Of a stretch of DNA of 64,000 nt, positions 1 to 9,158 are shown piece after piece. Made by a program: the position numbers and the translations under genes. Each line of letters starts with the position of its first letter. The stretch's first letter is position 1. The DNA is taken from assembly GCA_963709555.1 (NCBI GenBank), contig CAVPWR010000007.1:166644-230643 (forward strand). The letters run 5' to 3'. Source of the DNA: Sulfurisoma sp963709555 (lineage in GTDB: Bacteria; Pseudomonadota; Gammaproteobacteria; Burkholderiales; Rhodocyclaceae). Below the pieces are notes generated by a model. That model did no database searches and was not told the DNA's origin. It saw nothing but the letters and a program-made list of their open reading frames with translations.

Positions 1-4
1 AATA

Positions 5-26
5 CCCTGCCCGCGACCAGGCAGGG
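5..26 (-). other. hairpin downstream of prs
   Basis: On the minus strand, just after the prs stop, CCCTGCC and GGCAGGG can form a 7-bp stem around an 8-base loop. It may be a terminator or attenuator between prs and the next gene. A clear T-run cannot be judged because the window ends 4 bases later. Confidence 0.35.
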
Positions 27-41
27 GGTTAATAAACGGGG

Positions 42-992
<951 letters not shown>

Positions 993-1069
993 GCGCGCCG
1001 GGCCTATGTACGTGCGTTCAAACGAAGAGGGCAGACCCGAGTTGCGATCGGATCTGCCCGTGAATGTTC

Positions 1070-1146
1070 TGGCTGGGGAGGAAGGATTCGAACCTTCGCA
1101 TGCTGGAATCAAAATCCAGTGCCTTAACCAGCTTGGCGACTCCCCA
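1070..1146 (-). tRNA. tRNA-Gln (anticodon TTG)
   Basis: Minus-strand cloverleaf of 77 nt including an encoded CCA end. The acceptor stem TGGGGAG/CTCCCCA is perfect. The anticodon arm is CTGGA-TTTTGAT-TCCAG, giving anticodon TTG (Gln). The T arm is GAAGG-TTCGAAT-CCTTC and the discriminator base is G. The gene lies about 80 bp upstream of prs and is probably co-transcribed with it. Confidence 0.97.
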
Positions 1147-1234
1147 ATTTTCTCCGCGATGCAGCAGGGCGGCGGCGAAAGGACGCGCATTTTGGGGCTT
1201 TTCGCCCCGGCTGTCAATGCGTGGCGGCGCCCAA

Positions 1235-2401
1235 TCAGTCGATCTCGCCGACGCCGAAGAGGCGGCGATGTTCCTTCATGGCGTAGCGGTCGGTCATGCC
1301 GGCAATGTAGTCTGCCACGGCACGGGCGCGGATGTCGCCCACACTGGCGGTTGAGGGGTCCGGCGCATCGCCATGCGCCATCTGCTGGTATTGCGGCGGC
1401 AGCAGGCGCAAGTCGGCCGTGAAGGCTTCGAACAGCTCGCCGATGATGCGGCGCGCCTTGTTGGTCATGCGCAGCACCTGATAGTGGCGATAGAGATTCT
1501 CGCGCAGGAAGTGCTTGAGTTCCCGGTTCTCCGCCTGCATCGCCGGGCTGAAACCGATCAGGAGTGGCGCGGCATGGACGTCGGCGAGGCAGGCAATGCC
1601 CGCTGCGCGTATGCGCCGGGTAGATTCAGCCAGCAAGTCTTCGACCAGTGCGCCGATCATGCGCCGGACAGTCTCATGTACCTGGCGGCGTCCGGATATC
1701 GCCGGAAATTCGGCGCGCGCCGCGGCGGCATGGCATGCATAGAGGCTGACGCTATCGAGCATGGCCTCGTCGATCAGGCCGGAGCGCAGGCCATCGTCGA
1801 CATCGTGGTTGTTGTAGGCAATCTCGTCGGCAAGATTAGTCAGCTGCGCCTCGAGCGAGGGGCGGCGATCTTCAAGGAAACGCAGGCCGAGATCGCCGAG
1901 CAGGCGGGCCGTGGCCGGCGGGCAGTGCTTGAGTATGCCCTCGCGCGTTTCATACATCAGGTTGAGGCCATCGAACGCGCCGTAGCGTTCCTCGAGCAGG
2001 TCGACGGTACGCAGGCTTTGCAGGTTGTGCTCGAATCCGCCGTGGCCCTTCATGCAGGCGTCGAGAGCTTCCTGACCGGCATGGCCGAAGGGCGTATGGC
2101 CCAGGTCATGAGCCAGGGCGATGGCCTCGGCCAGATCGTCATTAAGCTCCAGGGCCCGCGCTACCGAGCGAGCAATCTGTGCGACCTCGATCGAGTGCGT
2201 CAGGCGGGTGCGGAAAAGGTCGCCCTCATGATTGACGAATACCTGGGTCTTGTACTCGAGTCGGCGAAAGGCCGTCGAATGGATGATGCGGTCGCGGTCG
2301 CGCTGGAATTCGCTGCGCGCCTTGGGCCTCGGTTCAGTGTGACGGCGGCCGCATGATGTCGCGTCGGTGACCGCGTAGCCGGCGTAAAACCGATCAGGCA
2401 C
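1235..2401 (-). CDS. dgt: deoxyguanosinetriphosphate triphosphohydrolase-like protein (HD domain)
   Basis: dNTP triphosphohydrolase that cleaves dNTPs to deoxynucleoside and tripolyphosphate. The 388-residue product carries the family start region RSEFQRDRDRIIHSTAFRRL, followed by the HD metal site in THSIEV...AHDLGHTPFGHAG. The first roughly 15 residues (MPDRFYAGYAVTD) are less typical, so the exact start is uncertain. It overlaps the 3' end of aroB by 8 bases and is the last gene of the pil-aroK-aroB-dgt run. Confidence 0.93.
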   Translation of the reverse strand: MPDRFYAGYAVTDATSCGRRHTEPRPKARSEFQRDRDRIIHSTAFRRLEYKTQVFVNHEGDLFRTRLTHSIEVAQIARSVARALELNDDLAEAIALAHDLGHTPFGHAGQEALDACMKGHGGFEHNLQSLRTVDLLEERYGAFDGLNLMYETREGILKHCPPATARLLGDLGLRFLEDRRPSLEAQLTNLADEIAYNNHDVDDGLRSGLIDEAMLDSVSLYACHAAAARAEFPAISGRRQVHETVRRMIGALVEDLLAESTRRIRAAGIACLADVHAAPLLIGFSPAMQAENRELKHFLRENLYRHYQVLRMTNKARRIIGELFEAFTADLRLLPPQYQQMAHGDAPDPSTASVGDIRARAVADYIAGMTDRYAMKEHRRLFGVGEID

Positions 2402-3485
2402 AACAGGACTCGATGGCGGCGCGGATGTCGGCCGGCGGTGCCTCGCCGTAGGTCACGGCCTCGCCAAGGCGTTTCAACAGGACCAGGCGCAACCGCCCGG
2501 CAATCACTTTTTTGTCGTGAGACATCAGGTCGAGGTAGCGGTCGGCTCCCAAGGCGGGGCTGCGGATCGGCAAACCAGCCCTGGCAAGGAGGGTGGTTGT
2601 GCGCTCGAAGTCGGCATCCGTCAGCCAGCCAAGGCGGCGTGACAGATCGGCAGCCATCACCGTGCCTGCGGCCACGGCTTCACCGTGCAGCCACTCGCCG
2701 TAACCGACACCGGTCTCGATGGCATGGCCGAACGTGTGTCCCAGGTTGAGCAGCGCACGCCCACCTTCCTTCGCGGTCTCGAGTTCGTCCGCTGCGACCA
2801 CCTCGGCCTTGTTGGCGCATGAGCGTTCGATGGCATGGGACAAGGCATCGGCATCCCGCGCCAGCAGACGGTCCATATTGGCCTCTAGCCAATCGAGAAA
2901 GGGCAGATCGCGGATCAGCCCGTATTTGATCACCTCGGCCAGACCCGCCGAGAGCTCACGGTCCGGCAGGGTCTTCAGGGTATCGGTGTCGGCCAGAACC
3001 AGCTGCGGCTGCCAGAAGGCGCCGATCATGTTCTTGCCGCGGGGATGATTGATGCCGGTCTTGCCACCGACCGAGGAATCGACCTGGGCCAGCAAGGTGG
3101 TCGGAACCTGTATGAAGGGTACGCCGCGTTGATAGGTCGCGGCGGCATAGCCGGCGAGGTCGCCGATCACTCCACCACCGAGTGCCACGACTGTAGTCGT
3201 ACGATCACAGCGCTCAGCCAGCAATCGGTCGTAAATGGTGTCGAGGGTGGCTGCGCATTTGTGCGCCTCCCCGTCCGGCAGCACGATCGGCGTCACGCCA
3301 ACGCCGACTTTTTCCAGGCCGGCGACAAATGCATCCAGATACAGCGGTGCAACGACTGTGTTTGTAACTATCGCGACGCGGGGCGTGCGCAGGTGAGCGG
3401 CCACCAAGTCGGCCCGCTGCAACAGGCCGGGGCCAATGTGAATGGGATAGGTGCGCGCACCGAGCGCGACGTTCAGGGTTCGCAT
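2394..3485 (-). CDS. aroB: 3-dehydroquinate synthase
   Basis: Second step of the shikimate pathway: converts DAHP to 3-dehydroquinate using NAD and a divalent metal. The 363-residue product shows the NAD-binding stretch VVALGGGVIGDLAGYAAATYQRGV, the VPTTLLAQVDSSVGGKTGIN active-site block, and the metal-ligand segment NLGHTFGHAIE. It overlaps aroK by 13 bases (translational coupling) and dgt by 8. Bases 3288-3313 match the short dispersed repeat described elsewhere in this window, although here the encoded residues (EKVGVGVTP) also fit the family. Confidence 0.97.
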   Translation of the reverse strand: MRTLNVALGARTYPIHIGPGLLQRADLVAAHLRTPRVAIVTNTVVAPLYLDAFVAGLEKVGVGVTPIVLPDGEAHKCAATLDTIYDRLLAERCDRTTTVVALGGGVIGDLAGYAAATYQRGVPFIQVPTTLLAQVDSSVGGKTGINHPRGKNMIGAFWQPQLVLADTDTLKTLPDRELSAGLAEVIKYGLIRDLPFLDWLEANMDRLLARDADALSHAIERSCANKAEVVAADELETAKEGGRALLNLGHTFGHAIETGVGYGEWLHGEAVAAGTVMAADLSRRLGWLTDADFERTTTLLARAGLPIRSPALGADRYLDLMSHDKKVIAGRLRLVLLKRLGEAVTYGEAPPADIRAAIESCCA

Positions 3486-4000
3486 CGCTTTCGTATTTCC
3501 TGTTCGACACGACGCACCAGGCTGCCGACCCCGCCGCTGGAAGTGTCGACCACCACGTCCGCCACCTCGCGGTAAAGCGGGTCACGCTGGGCAAAAAGCT
3601 CCTCGAGCCGGGCCAGTGGATCGGCAACCTGCAGCAGCGGGCGATTACGGTCGTGCCGGGTGCGTTCGTAAAGCACCAAGGGTAGCACACGCAGGTAGAT
3701 GACCAGTCCCGACTCCCTGAGCCGGCGACGGTTGGCCGGATCAAGCACCGCACCGCCTCCGGTGGCCAATACCAGGCCGCTTTCGCGCGTCAATGCCTCG
3801 ATGGTCTCGGCTTCACGGCGGCGAAAGCCTGCCTCGCCCTCGATTTCAAAGATTGTCGGGATGCGAACACCCGTTCGTGCCTCGATCTCGTGATCGGCAT
3901 CGACAAAACGCCGATCGAGCTTTTTTGCCAGCTGCCGGCCGACCGTGGTCTTGCCGGCACCCATCATGCCGACAAGGCAGATGTTATGAATATTCATCAT
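3473..4000 (-). CDS. aroK: shikimate kinase
   Basis: Phosphorylates shikimate to shikimate 3-phosphate. The 175-residue product has Walker A GMMGAGKTTVG near the N-terminus, the shikimate-binding VDADHEIEARTG motif, and the ATGGGAVLDP substrate loop. It sits between pilQ and aroB, as in many beta- and gammaproteobacteria. Confidence 0.96.
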   Translation of the reverse strand: MMNIHNICLVGMMGAGKTTVGRQLAKKLDRRFVDADHEIEARTGVRIPTIFEIEGEAGFRRREAETIEALTRESGLVLATGGGAVLDPANRRRLRESGLVIYLRVLPLVLYERTRHDRNRPLLQVADPLARLEELFAQRDPLYREVADVVVDTSSGGVGSLVRRVEQEIRKRCEP

Positions 4001-4059
4001 CGCCCCGCCCCGGCGGGCGGTACCACTTAAAGATTCCGTTGCGAGCGATGGAACTGGGG

Positions 4060-6123
4060 CTAGAAGGCGATCTTCTGATCGAGGATGCGCGGCGTGATGA
4101 ACACCAGCAGTTCCGTGTCGCTTGACGTGGTTCCCTTGGTGCGGAATAGCGCCCCGAGGATCGGCAGGTCGCCAAGGAAGGGGACCTTGTCCACCGTATC
4201 GGAGTTTTGTACCTTGGACACGCCACCCAGGACCAGGGTGCCGCCGTTATCCACAGTCGCATCGGTGCTGATTTCCTGCGTACTGACGTTCACGCCGGCA
4301 ATGGTGGGGGTTCCCGCAAGGCCTTTGTCCTGGACTTGCAGCTTCATCTTCACCTTGCCATCCGGGGTGATTTGGGGGGTCACGGTCAGGGCGAGCGTCG
4401 CATCGATGGTCACCGAGCTGGCTGGCGTGTTGCCTGATGCCGGGATCGTCATGTAATAGGTCGTTCCGCTCGAGATCTTGGCAGGGGCGTTGTTTTCAGC
4501 AACAACGCGCGGACTGGAGATTGTTTTCGCGCTCGTATCCTGTTCCGAAGCCTGGATCTCGAGGTTGATGATCCGCGTGGCATCAGCATTGAACAGGGCG
4601 AAGCGGAAGGTGTTACCTCCCGAGTATCCTGGCTGGAATGACATCGGATTGCTGGCATCGGCAGCCAGAATCGACGGATCGCGGCGGCGGAGGAACGTGT
4701 CCTTAGTGTTGGTGAAGCTCAGTCTCGCCCCCAGGTTCTGGGTGAAAGTCTTTTGCGCCACCACGAACTTGGCCTCGATCAGCACTTGCCGTGCCGGAAT
4801 GTCGATGGCGGCGATGAGCTCGCGCACGGCGTTGAGGCGGGTAGGCGTATCGGTGACGAAGATGCGGTTGGTGTAGGCATCGACCACGGCCGTACCGCGC
4901 TTCGACAATACCGGCTGCTTCGGATCGGTCAGGAGCTTGGAAATCGCATCCGCCTTCTGATAGTTAACCTGGAAGCTTTCGGTCTTGGTCGGTTCGACAT
5001 CACCGAGCGCCTGCTTGGCCTTGAACGCATCTTCCTCCTGCCGTGCCAGGTCCGCGGCACGGCCGATCTGCATGACATTGCCGTTCTTGCGCATCGCCAG
5101 ATTCTGCTGCTGCATCACGATTTCCAGTGCCTGATCCCAAGGCACGTCGTTAAGCCGCAGCGAAACGCTGCCGGCCACATTGTCGGCAACGACGATGTTG
5201 AAGCCGGTGATGTCGGCGAAGACGTAGAGCAGTTCGCGCAGGGGAATGTTCTGGAAATTGAGGGAGATTTTCTCGCCCTGGTAGCCACGCTGCTGCGATC
5301 CCTGGAACAGCTTGTTCGGGTCTTCCTTGACCGGTTTGACCTGGACAACGAACTGGTTGTCCGTCTGATAGGCGGCATGCTCCCAGAGCCCCGTCGGGGT
5401 GATGGTCACCCTGACATTGTCGCCGATGGTGGTCGTGGTCACTGTGGTCACCGGAGTGGCGAAATCCATCACGTCCATCTTGCGGCGCAGGTTTTCCGGG
5501 AGTTTGGTCTTCTGGAAGTCCACAATCAGGGCGGTGCCCTGCTGGCGCACATCGATGCCGGTATTCGCGTCAGTAAGGTCGACCGTTACGACACCATCCC
5601 CGGCAGCACCACGGCGGAAGGTGATGTCGCGAACGGAATGATCATCTGCAATCTTGCCCTTGACCTCGGGAAAGTGCTGCATCGGCTTCTCGGTTGCCGC
5701 CGCGGGGGCGGTTGCCGCCACCGCCGTGGACTGGAGAGTCACCAGAACAAAGCCGCCTTCGATCTTGGTCTCGAAGGGTGTCATTTTCTTCAGGTTGAGC
5801 ACCATGCGGGTGCGGTCCCCGGCCTGCACGATATTGACGCTGCGCAGGTCACCCTGGTCGACCTGCTGGGCGTTGCGACCCAGTCCGTTGCTGGCCTGCG
5901 GAAAGTCGAACACGATCCGTGCCGGATCGGCGACGGAGAAACTGGAAGGCGGTGCGGTCAATGGCTGCTTAAGGCCGATTTTCACCACCGTCATGCCGTC
6001 GTGCTGACCGACCTGCAGCGTGTCTATGCTGTTGCCGGCTTGGGCCCAAACAGCCAGGGGCAGGAGTAGCAACGCCCAGAGCGTGCGTCGAAATATTTGA
6101 ACGATATTGGTCATAGGGCTCAT
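4060..6123 (-). CDS. pilQ: type IV pilus secretin PilQ
   Basis: Outer-membrane secretin through which the type IV pilus passes. The 687-residue product has a signal peptide (LLLLPLAVWAQA), N-terminal AMIN-type domains, an STN/N0 domain near GEKISLNFQNIPLRELLYVFADITGFN, an N1 region, and a C-terminal secretin core containing GTLVLGGVSK and VPFLGDLPILGALFR. Its start overlaps the pilP stop by 4 bases. A second in-frame Met (MTNIV) three codons downstream could be the true start. Confidence 0.96.
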   Translation of the reverse strand: MSPMTNIVQIFRRTLWALLLLPLAVWAQAGNSIDTLQVGQHDGMTVVKIGLKQPLTAPPSSFSVADPARIVFDFPQASNGLGRNAQQVDQGDLRSVNIVQAGDRTRMVLNLKKMTPFETKIEGGFVLVTLQSTAVAATAPAAATEKPMQHFPEVKGKIADDHSVRDITFRRGAAGDGVVTVDLTDANTGIDVRQQGTALIVDFQKTKLPENLRRKMDVMDFATPVTTVTTTTIGDNVRVTITPTGLWEHAAYQTDNQFVVQVKPVKEDPNKLFQGSQQRGYQGEKISLNFQNIPLRELLYVFADITGFNIVVADNVAGSVSLRLNDVPWDQALEIVMQQQNLAMRKNGNVMQIGRAADLARQEEDAFKAKQALGDVEPTKTESFQVNYQKADAISKLLTDPKQPVLSKRGTAVVDAYTNRIFVTDTPTRLNAVRELIAAIDIPARQVLIEAKFVVAQKTFTQNLGARLSFTNTKDTFLRRRDPSILAADASNPMSFQPGYSGGNTFRFALFNADATRIINLEIQASEQDTSAKTISSPRVVAENNAPAKISSGTTYYMTIPASGNTPASSVTIDATLALTVTPQITPDGKVKMKLQVQDKGLAGTPTIAGVNVSTQEISTDATVDNGGTLVLGGVSKVQNSDTVDKVPFLGDLPILGALFRTKGTTSSDTELLVFITPRILDQKIAF

Positions 6124-6662
6124 TTCTTCGCACCCTCCAGATAGAGACTCACCGGGCGCTCGACCCAGTCGGCCGTTTGCCCCGTCGGATCCTTGACGGT
6201 TTCCTTGATTTTGACTTCGCTAGCGGTGATCGCCGTGACGACACCGAAATTCTGGCCGAGGTGGTTACCGACCACGGCGTAGTTGAGACCGTCGCTGGAA
6301 CGAATCAATGCATACGGAGTCTTGGTGTTCCCAGTGCCCGGCATCATGATGCCGACAAGCTTGAGGGACTCGAGCGGATAGGCCTCGAGGGGTTCCTTGG
6401 GCCGATCGAAGTCGGGTGTCTTGCCACCCGCCCCCGAAGCCTTTTCGGGAACAATCTTGGATGCGCGGAATGGATCCAGAAGGTTGCTGCCATCGTAGGA
6501 AACGATCGGGAAAGGCTTTAGCTCGGGCAAGGGAGGAACGCTACCCTTGAGATCCTTGGACGACTCGCGCATCCATTCCTTCAGATCCTGATGTTCTTCA
6601 CCCCCGCAGGCGGCAAGTGACAGGACACCCAGCAACAGGACAAGGCGAGAAAGCGACCTCAT
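6120..6662 (-). CDS. pilP: type IV pilus lipoprotein PilP
   Basis: Periplasmic lipoprotein linking the PilMNO inner-membrane platform to the PilQ secretin. The 180-residue product has a lipoprotein signal with lipobox LAAC (Cys at about residue 19). Its C-terminal beta domain includes YPLESLKLVGIM and YAVVGNHLGQNFG, typical of PilP. It overlaps both pilO and pilQ by 4 bases. Confidence 0.95.
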   Translation of the reverse strand: MRSLSRLVLLLGVLSLAACGGEEHQDLKEWMRESSKDLKGSVPPLPELKPFPIVSYDGSNLLDPFRASKIVPEKASGAGGKTPDFDRPKEPLEAYPLESLKLVGIMMPGTGNTKTPYALIRSSDGLNYAVVGNHLGQNFGVVTAITASEVKIKETVKDPTGQTADWVERPVSLYLEGAKK

Positions 6663-7330
6663 TTCTTGCCCCCTTTCGCTGGCGCGGACTTCCGTACCGC
6701 TGCCAGTTCCTGGTCATCGAGATAGCGGAATGTCTTGGCGGTGACATCGCAGGTCATCACGCCGTCCTTGACAGGGACAAGGTTAACGTCGTTAAGCGTG
6801 ACGATGCGCGACAGCTTGGCGATGTCTCCCGCAAAAGCTCCGAGGTCGTGGTAGGAGCCGGTCAGCTTCAGCTGAATCGGCAGCTCTGCGTAAAAGTCCC
6901 GCCGCGCTTCGCCACCCGGCTTGAAAATCTCGAACTGCAGCCCCCTGCCCAATCCGGCCTGGTTGATGTCGATCAACAGGCTTTCCATTTCGGTCTTGTT
7001 CGGGAGCTGCTTTAGCAGGGCACCGAATTTTTGGTCGATCTCCGCCAGTTGCTTGCGATGCGCATCCAAGTTCAGGGCCTGTTTCTTCTTGCCCAACCAT
7101 TCTTCCTTGGATTTTTCCTGCTGCTGGCGCTTGCTTTCGAGTTCCTCATCCTGCACGCGCCAGCCGAACCAGGCACCGGCCCCGACGAGGCCGACGAACA
7201 ATCCAAGCAGGATGACAATCTTGGGGGCGAGCGGCCACAGCCCGGGATCCTTCGGGTCGAGTGTCTTGAAGTCACTGACAAGGCCCTGAAAGTCGATTTT
7301 CGGCAGCTTGGGAGCAGAGATCTTTTTCAC
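6659..7330 (-). CDS. pilO: type IV pilus inner-membrane protein PilO
   Basis: Bitopic inner-membrane protein that dimerises with PilN in the pilus alignment complex. The 223-residue product starts at a GTG that overlaps the pilN stop (GTGA). It has a cytoplasmic N-terminus, one transmembrane segment (IVILLGLFVGLVGAGAWFGW), a coiled coil around residues 65-110 and a ferredoxin-like C-terminal domain. The open frame continues upstream into pilN only because of the frameshift there. Confidence 0.93.
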   Translation of the reverse strand: MKKISAPKLPKIDFQGLVSDFKTLDPKDPGLWPLAPKIVILLGLFVGLVGAGAWFGWRVQDEELESKRQQQEKSKEEWLGKKKQALNLDAHRKQLAEIDQKFGALLKQLPNKTEMESLLIDINQAGLGRGLQFEIFKPGGEARRDFYAELPIQLKLTGSYHDLGAFAGDIAKLSRIVTLNDVNLVPVKDGVMTCDVTAKTFRYLDDQELAAVRKSAPAKGGKK

Positions 7331-7933
7331 GGCTTCGCTCCCGCCTTCGCTGCTGCAGGCTTGCCATCCGTCTTCTTGTCGGTCGTCGCTGTCTGCTGCG
7401 TGATTTCCACCGTCATCAGGAATTCGCTGAGACGGCGGCGGTCGATAGTGGCCGCCTTGATCTCGATCAGCACGGGGCGTTCGAGCAGGGGCGAAGCATC
7501 GAGCTTCTGCATCAGTTCCGAAACTCGCGCGTTGGCCTGAGCATAGCCATTGAGCGTTATCCTGCGCCCGGTCTGCTTGACGTTCTTGAGGAATACGCCC
7601 TCGGGAACCTGCCGCGCCAATTCCGTGAACAAGTTGAACCGTCTCAGCCCGCGTCGCCTGCAACGACTCGATCACACGGTTGCGCGAAAGCATGATTTCG
7701 GTCTGCTCCTTGAGTCGCTTGATCTCGGCAATGTCCTTGTCGAGAACTGCGATCTCCTTCTTCAGAAATTCGTTCTTCTCGTCCTGGGTTGCGATCCAGC
7801 GGCTGAGAGTGAGAAACCCGAAGAACCAGATCAGGCCAGCCAGCACCACGACCATGCCGGACATCGCGTAAAACTGCGTGCGCCTGGCCTTGCGCTTTTC
7901 CTCGCGATGGGGAAGGAGGTTTACGCGGATCAC
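7327..7933 (-). CDS. pilN: type IV pilus inner-membrane protein PilN (apparent frameshift)
   Basis: Inner-membrane partner of PilO that binds PilM through its conserved N-terminus. The GTG start overlaps the pilM stop, and the product begins MIRVNLLPHREEKR, the PilM-binding signature. One transmembrane helix (MSGMVVVLAGLIWFFGFL) and a coiled coil follow. The frame breaks at about 7633-7640: the first part ends ...ATRAETV and the second resumes LFTELARQVPEGVFL. The total of 607 nt is one more than a multiple of three, so a single extra base explains it. Corrected length is about 201 residues, normal for PilN. Confidence 0.9.
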
Positions 7934-9009
7934 TGATCAAACCTCCGCAGCGCGAGCCCGCACGCCACCATCAGCGAGGGCGCATCCGCCGCCAGTTGCT
8001 TGGCGCGAATGCGCGGCGACGAGGTCATGCCGGCAAAGGGGTTGGCGACAATGGCATTGATCTCGGTACGGGCGCTGACGATCTCGTCGATCCCCGCCGT
8101 GATGGCACAACCGCCGCAGAGGACGATCTGCCGCACCTCGCTGTGCTGGGTCGAGGTGAAAAAGAACTGCAGGGCACGCGAGACTTCGAGCGCCAGATTC
8201 TCGAGGAACGGCTGCAACAGTTCGGCCTGATAGTTGTCAGGACCTGAGCCCGAGCGCTTCAGGTTTTCGGCCTCGTCCGCACTCATGCCATAGGCACGCA
8301 TGATGTCCTGCGTCAGCAGGCCGCCGCCAAAAGCCTGTTCGCGCGTATAGATCGGCTGATCCTCGCGCATGATCGTGACCTTCATCGCATTGGCGCCGAC
8401 GTCGATCAATGCGACATTCTGATCCTTGCCGCCGGCAGGCAACTGCTTCATCACCAGTTCGTACGCCGCCTGCGCCGCGAAGGCCTCGATGTCCATGACC
8501 AGCGGCTTGAGTTCGGCCGCCTCGGCGCAAGCCACGCGATCCTCGACCTTTTCCTTGCGCGACGCGGCAATGAGAACTTCGACCTCGTCAGGACTGGAAG
8601 GCGCGGGGCCGACTACCTGAAAATCAAGATTGACTTCTTCGAGCGCAAAGGGAATGTACTGGTTCGCTTCCGACTCGACCTGCACCTCCATCTCGGTCTC
8701 GCGCAGATTGGCAGGAAGGACGATCTTCTTGGTGATGGCCGCCGCCGTCGGCAGCGCCATCGCCACATATTTCGTCGAGGAACCCAGCCGCTGCTTGCAG
8801 CGCTGAATCGCCTCGACGGTGGCATCCATGTTGGCAATGTTGCCGTCAACCACGGCATCCTTCGGCAGGGGCTCGATCGCATAGCGCTCGACGCGCCGCT
8901 CGCCCTTGCCGGCATCGGCCAGCTCGACCATCTTCACTGACGACGAACTGATATCCAGTCCGATCAGGGGTCGCGCCTTCGGGTTGAAGATCGAGAGGTC
9001 GATCTGCAA
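7930..9009 (-). CDS. pilM: type IV pilus actin-like ATPase PilM
   Basis: Cytoplasmic actin-fold protein that binds the N-terminus of PilN and couples the pilus motor to the alignment complex. The 359-residue product contains the phosphate-binding stretches LIGLDISSSSVKMVEL and ALIDVGANAMKVTI, and the adenosine region IVLCGGCAITAGID. It is the first gene of the pilMNOPQ operon, transcribed away from mrcA. Confidence 0.96.
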   Translation of the reverse strand: MQIDLSIFNPKARPLIGLDISSSSVKMVELADAGKGERRVERYAIEPLPKDAVVDGNIANMDATVEAIQRCKQRLGSSTKYVAMALPTAAAITKKIVLPANLRETEMEVQVESEANQYIPFALEEVNLDFQVVGPAPSSPDEVEVLIAASRKEKVEDRVACAEAAELKPLVMDIEAFAAQAAYELVMKQLPAGGKDQNVALIDVGANAMKVTIMREDQPIYTREQAFGGGLLTQDIMRAYGMSADEAENLKRSGSGPDNYQAELLQPFLENLALEVSRALQFFFTSTQHSEVRQIVLCGGCAITAGIDEIVSARTEINAIVANPFAGMTSSPRIRAKQLAADAPSLMVACGLALRRFDQ

Positions 9010-9141
9010 GAGCTTTTCCCTTTTTTAACTTGAGGTTAGGACAACTATGGATAATTTACTTCAGATGCTAGCAGCAACTATAACGGCTGTAAAGCAAAAT
9101 TTTTGAGGCAACATTCTCGAGGGGGATTTCACCCTCACGGC

Positions 9142-9147
9142 TATAAT
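9142..9147 (+). promoter_or_regulatory. possible -10 element of mrcA
   Basis: A perfect TATAAT lies only 11 bases before the mrcA ATG, and no convincing -35 stands 16-18 bases upstream. If it is functional the transcript would have almost no leader. Confidence 0.35.
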
Positions 9148-9158
9148 CTGGCGCCTTC

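Noticed and set aside
993..1217. N-terminal extension of Prs through the tRNA-Gln gene
   Set aside because: The frame is open by chance. Prs homology begins at MAYDSL (992), and a tRNA gene occupies the upstream region.
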